Shown here in pieces: positions 60,954 through 64,000 of a DNA stretch of 64,000 bases. The DNA comes from Sitta carolinensis (lineage: Eukaryota; Chordata; Aves; Passeriformes; Sittidae). The position numbers and the translations under genes were made by a program. Where the stretch lies: positions 5,027,859 through 5,091,858 of the forward strand of contig CM063287.1 in assembly GCA_032173965.1 (NCBI GenBank). The letters are read 5' to 3'. The notes below the pieces were generated by a model. That model made no database searches. It was not told where the DNA came from and saw only the letters and a list, made by a program, of their open reading frames with translations. Positions within the stretch are counted from its first letter, which is position 1. Each line of letters begins with the position of its first letter.

Positions 60954-62356
60954 TTGGGGGGAACACATTCCCAAGAGCAGCTCAAAATTTTGGCAACCTT
61001 ACAGGGTGTTGCAGCCACAAACCTGTGGGAACTGATTCGAGAAAGCTTAAGGTTTTGTTGTTATGGGTGAGGTGTAGCAACCCACACTCAGAATCTCGTC
61101 TGTTGTTTGAGCCAGGCTTTTGGCAGGAGATCAACAGACATCTTTATCACTTAGCCACAAGAAAAGTTAAGTTGGCCATGAAGCTGTTGCCTTCAGCAAG
61201 GATAATGCTGGAGTCAATTTCGCGACATGGTGGGGCAGTTGTGAGCTATCAGCCGACAGCCCAGGCTCCTCTTGGAGCAGAAGGGGGTGAGTTGCCCTGC
61301 CAGCAGCAGGAGGCAACTCTCCCCATCACTGAAAAGGAACAGGACGATTTACCATCACGTCCAGGGTCTCTGAGATTCCCTGAGACCTCGGAATTTCCAG
61401 AATCCCAAAGGTCCTCTGATTCAGACACCCCTCAACCAGTCCCAGAAAAGCCGAAATTAGTCATTTCCCTTGGTGAGGAGGAAAAGAGGGACTTAGCCTA
61501 TTTACGGGCTCGTGATCCCAGACTGAGTACGCTCACAGGGGAAACGACGGCGGAGGGATCGTCAGGGGAGAGTGATGTGATCGGGGGATCCAAAGAGGAG
61601 GGAGGAAAACCTTTCGAGGCTGCGCTAGGCAGCGTACAGCAGCCTGAGGCGGCGGCGGGGGCGGCTGGGGAGACCAGGAGGGCGAAAGGGAGCCAAGGAG
61701 GCGGCGGGAGGCGCGGGGGCGGCGGGTTTGCATCCGTCGGGTCCCGTGACGCGCGCGATGGCGAGGGCTCCGGCTGCTGCAGAAGCAGCCAGCCAGCAGC
61801 CATCCGGGGAATGCTCCCAGGAGGCGGCAGCTGCGCAGGGCAGAGCCGGGCCGGCAGGGGCAGAGCGCGGGGTCTCCCGAGCTGAGAGTTCGGTTGCAGC
61901 GAGCGCTCAACCCGCGGCGGCGGCGCCGAGACGCGGCAGACGCGCGTTGGTGACAGGGAAGCTGCGGCGGGTCCTTCCCATCTCTCGAGCGCGAAACAGG
62001 GGCTGGCAGGGCGGAAACCGCGCGTCCGAGCTCTGGGTGGTGGCAGAGAGGACAAAGAGACGGATCCGCGCGGGGATCAGAGCGAAGGGGAAACAAGAGA
62101 GCCGGAATGGGAACGAGACAGTGATGTCAGCATAGGAGAGGATGCGGGCGTCTCTGAGACCGCAGCTGCGCGAAAGCGGGTTCGGAAAAGGCGCGGTCAG
62201 GTCGGGAGCGTCCGCGTCTCCATGACGACGCAGGCAGGGGCGGGGCGTGGTCAGGGTGCGGGAGTCTCCCTAGGTGCCACCCCCCTCCGTTCCCATGGCA
62301 ACAGATACACGGCCAGCCAGCTCACAGACAGTTCCCGTAATCCACAGACATTATAA
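60954..62356 (+). pseudogene. gag: ERVK-like gag, matrix and linker part, broken
   Basis: N-terminal part of a retroviral Gag polyprotein, the structural precursor that assembles virions. The first about 38 codons (frame at 60954) read as a short amphipathic helix-rich segment containing LKILATLQGV and LWELIRESL. There is no ATG at the expected place (a TTG followed by Gly codons), and the frame stops at TGA 61068. The following matrix-like segment (FWQEINRHL, AMKLLPSARIMLES) continues in a different frame, open at 61025-61885, so a frameshift lies near 61070. After about 61300 comes an acidic Ser/Pro/Glu linker. It turns very GC-rich, with Gly/Arg/Ala repeats, then reads on after TGA 61883 to TAA 62354 through a basic stretch (RKRVRKRRG). 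The assignment rests on position after the LTR, helix pattern and continuity with capsid. It is non-functional as it stands. Confidence 0.7.
61600..62300. other. CpG- and GC-rich block inside gag
   Basis: About 700 bp of strikingly GC-rich DNA with many CG dinucleotides (GGCGGC, GACGCGCGCG and CGCGCG runs), inside a provirus and next to AT-rich flanks. It encodes the gag linker. Open frames of 135 codons (plus, 61728-62135) and 185-187 codons (minus) arise from the lack of AT-rich stop codons. Confidence 0.85.
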
Positions 62357-62532
62357 GGGTAAAGCAATTAATTCAGGAACAGTTTGACACACAGAGCGCA
62401 GAGTTTGTAGATGAACAGCAGTTGTTCGGAGAAATGTTGAAGGATTTGTCAGAGCAAACAGAAAGAGATTGTTCCGTCGGCTCATGCGGTCGCCATGCCG
62501 ACTCCAGGCTGTCATGCGACAGCGCCACCTAG
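62353..62532 (+). pseudogene. gag: gag coiled-coil-like segment, shifted frame
   Basis: A stretch of about 60 codons in a frame different from the parts before and after it. It is rich in Gln, Glu and Leu with heptad-like spacing (QLIQEQF, DEQQLFGEMLKDL), as found in the domain between matrix and capsid of beta-type retroviral Gag. It is bounded upstream by a stop at 62338 in its own frame and ends at TAG 62530. The gag reading therefore switches frame near 62345 and again near 62500, which implies two indels. The role is inferred from position and composition. Confidence 0.55.
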
Positions 62533-63991
62533 TGGCAGGACTGCAACATTACAGCAACTTTTGCCTGATCCAGTTGGTCGGACCACAGCGCTCACTGGTG
62601 GTGGGACTGTAACATTGCAGCATTTTTTTCCAGTGAGTTTTAAGGGAAAAAACAGGTTGAAACCGAGGCATGGACAACAGATGGAGTCTCCATTGATCCC
62701 TGAGCATCATGAGGCTCAGGACACTCCTGATGAAGCACAGCAACAGGACGGCACTGTACGTATTACTGCTTCAGAGGGTGTTCCATCCTGGACATTTTCA
62801 ACATCAAAAGCTGCTGGTTCCTCCAGCCAGGGACAGTCAATTCAAATATCAAAAGGGGTTGTTGAATTTCTTTTACAGTATTTAGACACGGCCTTGGAGT
62901 CTCATCCAGAATTGTTGGTTCACCTTCCACAAATTTTTCAGTCAATGCGAGGCAGTCGTGCTTTTTCCTCAACAGCAGATGTTCCTTTTTTATTTACAAA
63001 TGTTCAGGCTTCGTCTTCACAGAATCTGCAAGCAGAGCGAGGGCAACAAGGGATGCAGATGCCATTGATGTTCGTGAGTTCTGCTGCAGTGAGGCAGCAG
63101 CCACGACAGACAGCTCTACCCTACGGGCAAGTACCCATGAGAACACAGGTACCTCCAACATTATCAAGTGCAGAGATAGATTAGCAAGCTATTTGGACTG
63201 AATTAGCAAAAGAAAGAGACTTATTACAGGGATCAGGAAGTGTTGCCATGTTAGTGAATTATGATGCACAGGGCCAAAACCCGAAATGGGAACGGCTAGA
63301 TCGAAATGCAGTTAAGGATCTAGCCAAAGCAATCAGAGACAATGGATTAGCATTTCCCTATTTTAAGCAACTTTTAAAAGGTACTTTCGGAATGTATGAT
63401 TTAACACCATATGATCTTAAATATCTTGTGTCATCAATTCTTACAGACACACAAGCCCTCTTGTGGCTCACAAGGTGGAAAAGAGCCCTGGAGGACCTGA
63501 GAGCCAGATACCAGGGCGGGCCAAATGCAAACCTCACCTTGGCACAAGTACCTGGTGATCCTCCTGCAGACAACCCGGCTCAGCAAGCAGTGAGGCTTCC
63601 ACGAGATGTGCTTTCCGACATCAAGGAAGCGGTCTGAAAAGCGATATTGCAGATTGCACCAGCCAGAGTCCAAGACACCATCTACACGGACATCAAGCAA
63701 GGTCTGTCGGAGCCATTCTCCGCATTCACGGACCATCTTTCACAAGCAGTGGATCGACAGGTGACTGATGATGTGGCAAAGCCACATCTGATCAAAAGCC
63801 TCGAATTCTCCAATGCAAACGATGAGCGCAAGCGGATCATCAGCATCATGCCACATCAAGCAACCATGGCCGAGATGGTGGAGGCATGCAGCAAGGTGGG
63901 GACACCTCAGCACATTGCATCCATTGTGGAGGAACGGTTGGGAGATCAAATAGAGAAGCACATCAGAGAACCTTTTGCAAATTTGATGTGA
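62495..63991 (+). pseudogene. gag: ERVK-like gag, capsid part, with in-frame stops
   Basis: One continuous frame interrupted by stop codons TAG 63182-63184, TGA 63635-63637 and TGA 63989-63991. It opens with a linker holding a 66-bp in-frame duplication, then a Gln/Pro-rich stretch, then the capsid N-terminal domain (about 63210-63600, with FPYFKQLLKG and LTPYDLKYL, typical of betaretroviral/ERVK capsids). Next is the C-terminal domain with a major homology region at about 63691-63760 (QGLSEPFSAF). In that motif a His stands where the family usually has Arg. Nucleocapsid zinc knuckles are not reached. Capsid forms the virion core shell; this copy cannot make it intact. Class assignment to beta/ERVK agrees with the 6-bp target duplication of the related solo LTR. 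Confidence 0.9.
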
Positions 63992-64000
63992 TCACCTTTT

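Noticed and set aside
61498..62135. Minus-strand 185-187-codon frames and plus-strand 135-codon frame
   Set aside because: By-products of the GC-rich gag linker, where stop codons are rare; Arg/Pro/Ser-rich shadow translations.

Overview
The window looks like vertebrate, specifically avian and most likely songbird, nuclear DNA. The main evidence is four CR1 LINE 3' ends with the ATTCTRTG-type terminus, at least ten LTRs of avian endogenous retroviruses (ERVs), AT-rich spacer of about 40% GC, and no dense operon-like coding. From 1 to about 56.5 kb I find no convincing host protein-coding gene. The reported open frames there are short and lie in random or repeat DNA. The one exception worth testing is a Cys-rich stop-free segment with splice-like borders at 2590-2843 on the minus strand.

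Layout. 1-15.5 kb: unique-looking intergenic DNA with one CR1 fragment. 15.5-21.5 kb: a cluster of solo or partial LTRs, at 15544-15830, 17982-18365, 18687-19286, about 19.99-20.45 kb and about 21.36-21.53 kb. 23.6-24.0 kb: a well-kept CR1 3' end. 29.8-31.4 kb: two more LTRs. 32.7-44.7 kb: mostly unique DNA with two CR1 scraps and poly(A) tracts. 44.7-49.8 kb: an alpharetrovirus-like solo LTR, an ERVL-type LTR, a short ERVK-type LTR with a perfect 6-bp target duplication, and a 700-bp LTR with a perfect 5-bp target duplication. 54.2-55.2 kb: two further LTRs.

56.5-60.03 kb is a pyrimidine-rich tandem array built from CCTTCCCAAA decamers, 15-mers and CCCTT pentamers. An LTR of about 386 bp sits inside it. 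The array has no stop codons in long stretches, which creates spurious open frames of up to 386 codons. It also carries longer internal duplications.

60.03 kb to the end is the 5' part of a provirus that begins exactly at the array edge. It comprises a 635-bp LTR, a primer-binding site resembling the 3' end of tRNA-Asn with two extra bases, a leader, and a decayed betaretrovirus/ERVK-like gag (matrix, a GC- and CpG-rich linker, a coiled-coil-like segment, and capsid with a major homology region). The gag is broken by frameshifts and in-frame stops. The provirus runs off the right edge, so pol, env and the 3' LTR are not visible. Its LTR is related to the solo LTR at 18687-19286.

No CRISPR, tRNA, rRNA or bacterial-type system is present. 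The most unusual features are the satellite block with its nested LTRs and the CpG-rich segment inside an otherwise decayed gag.
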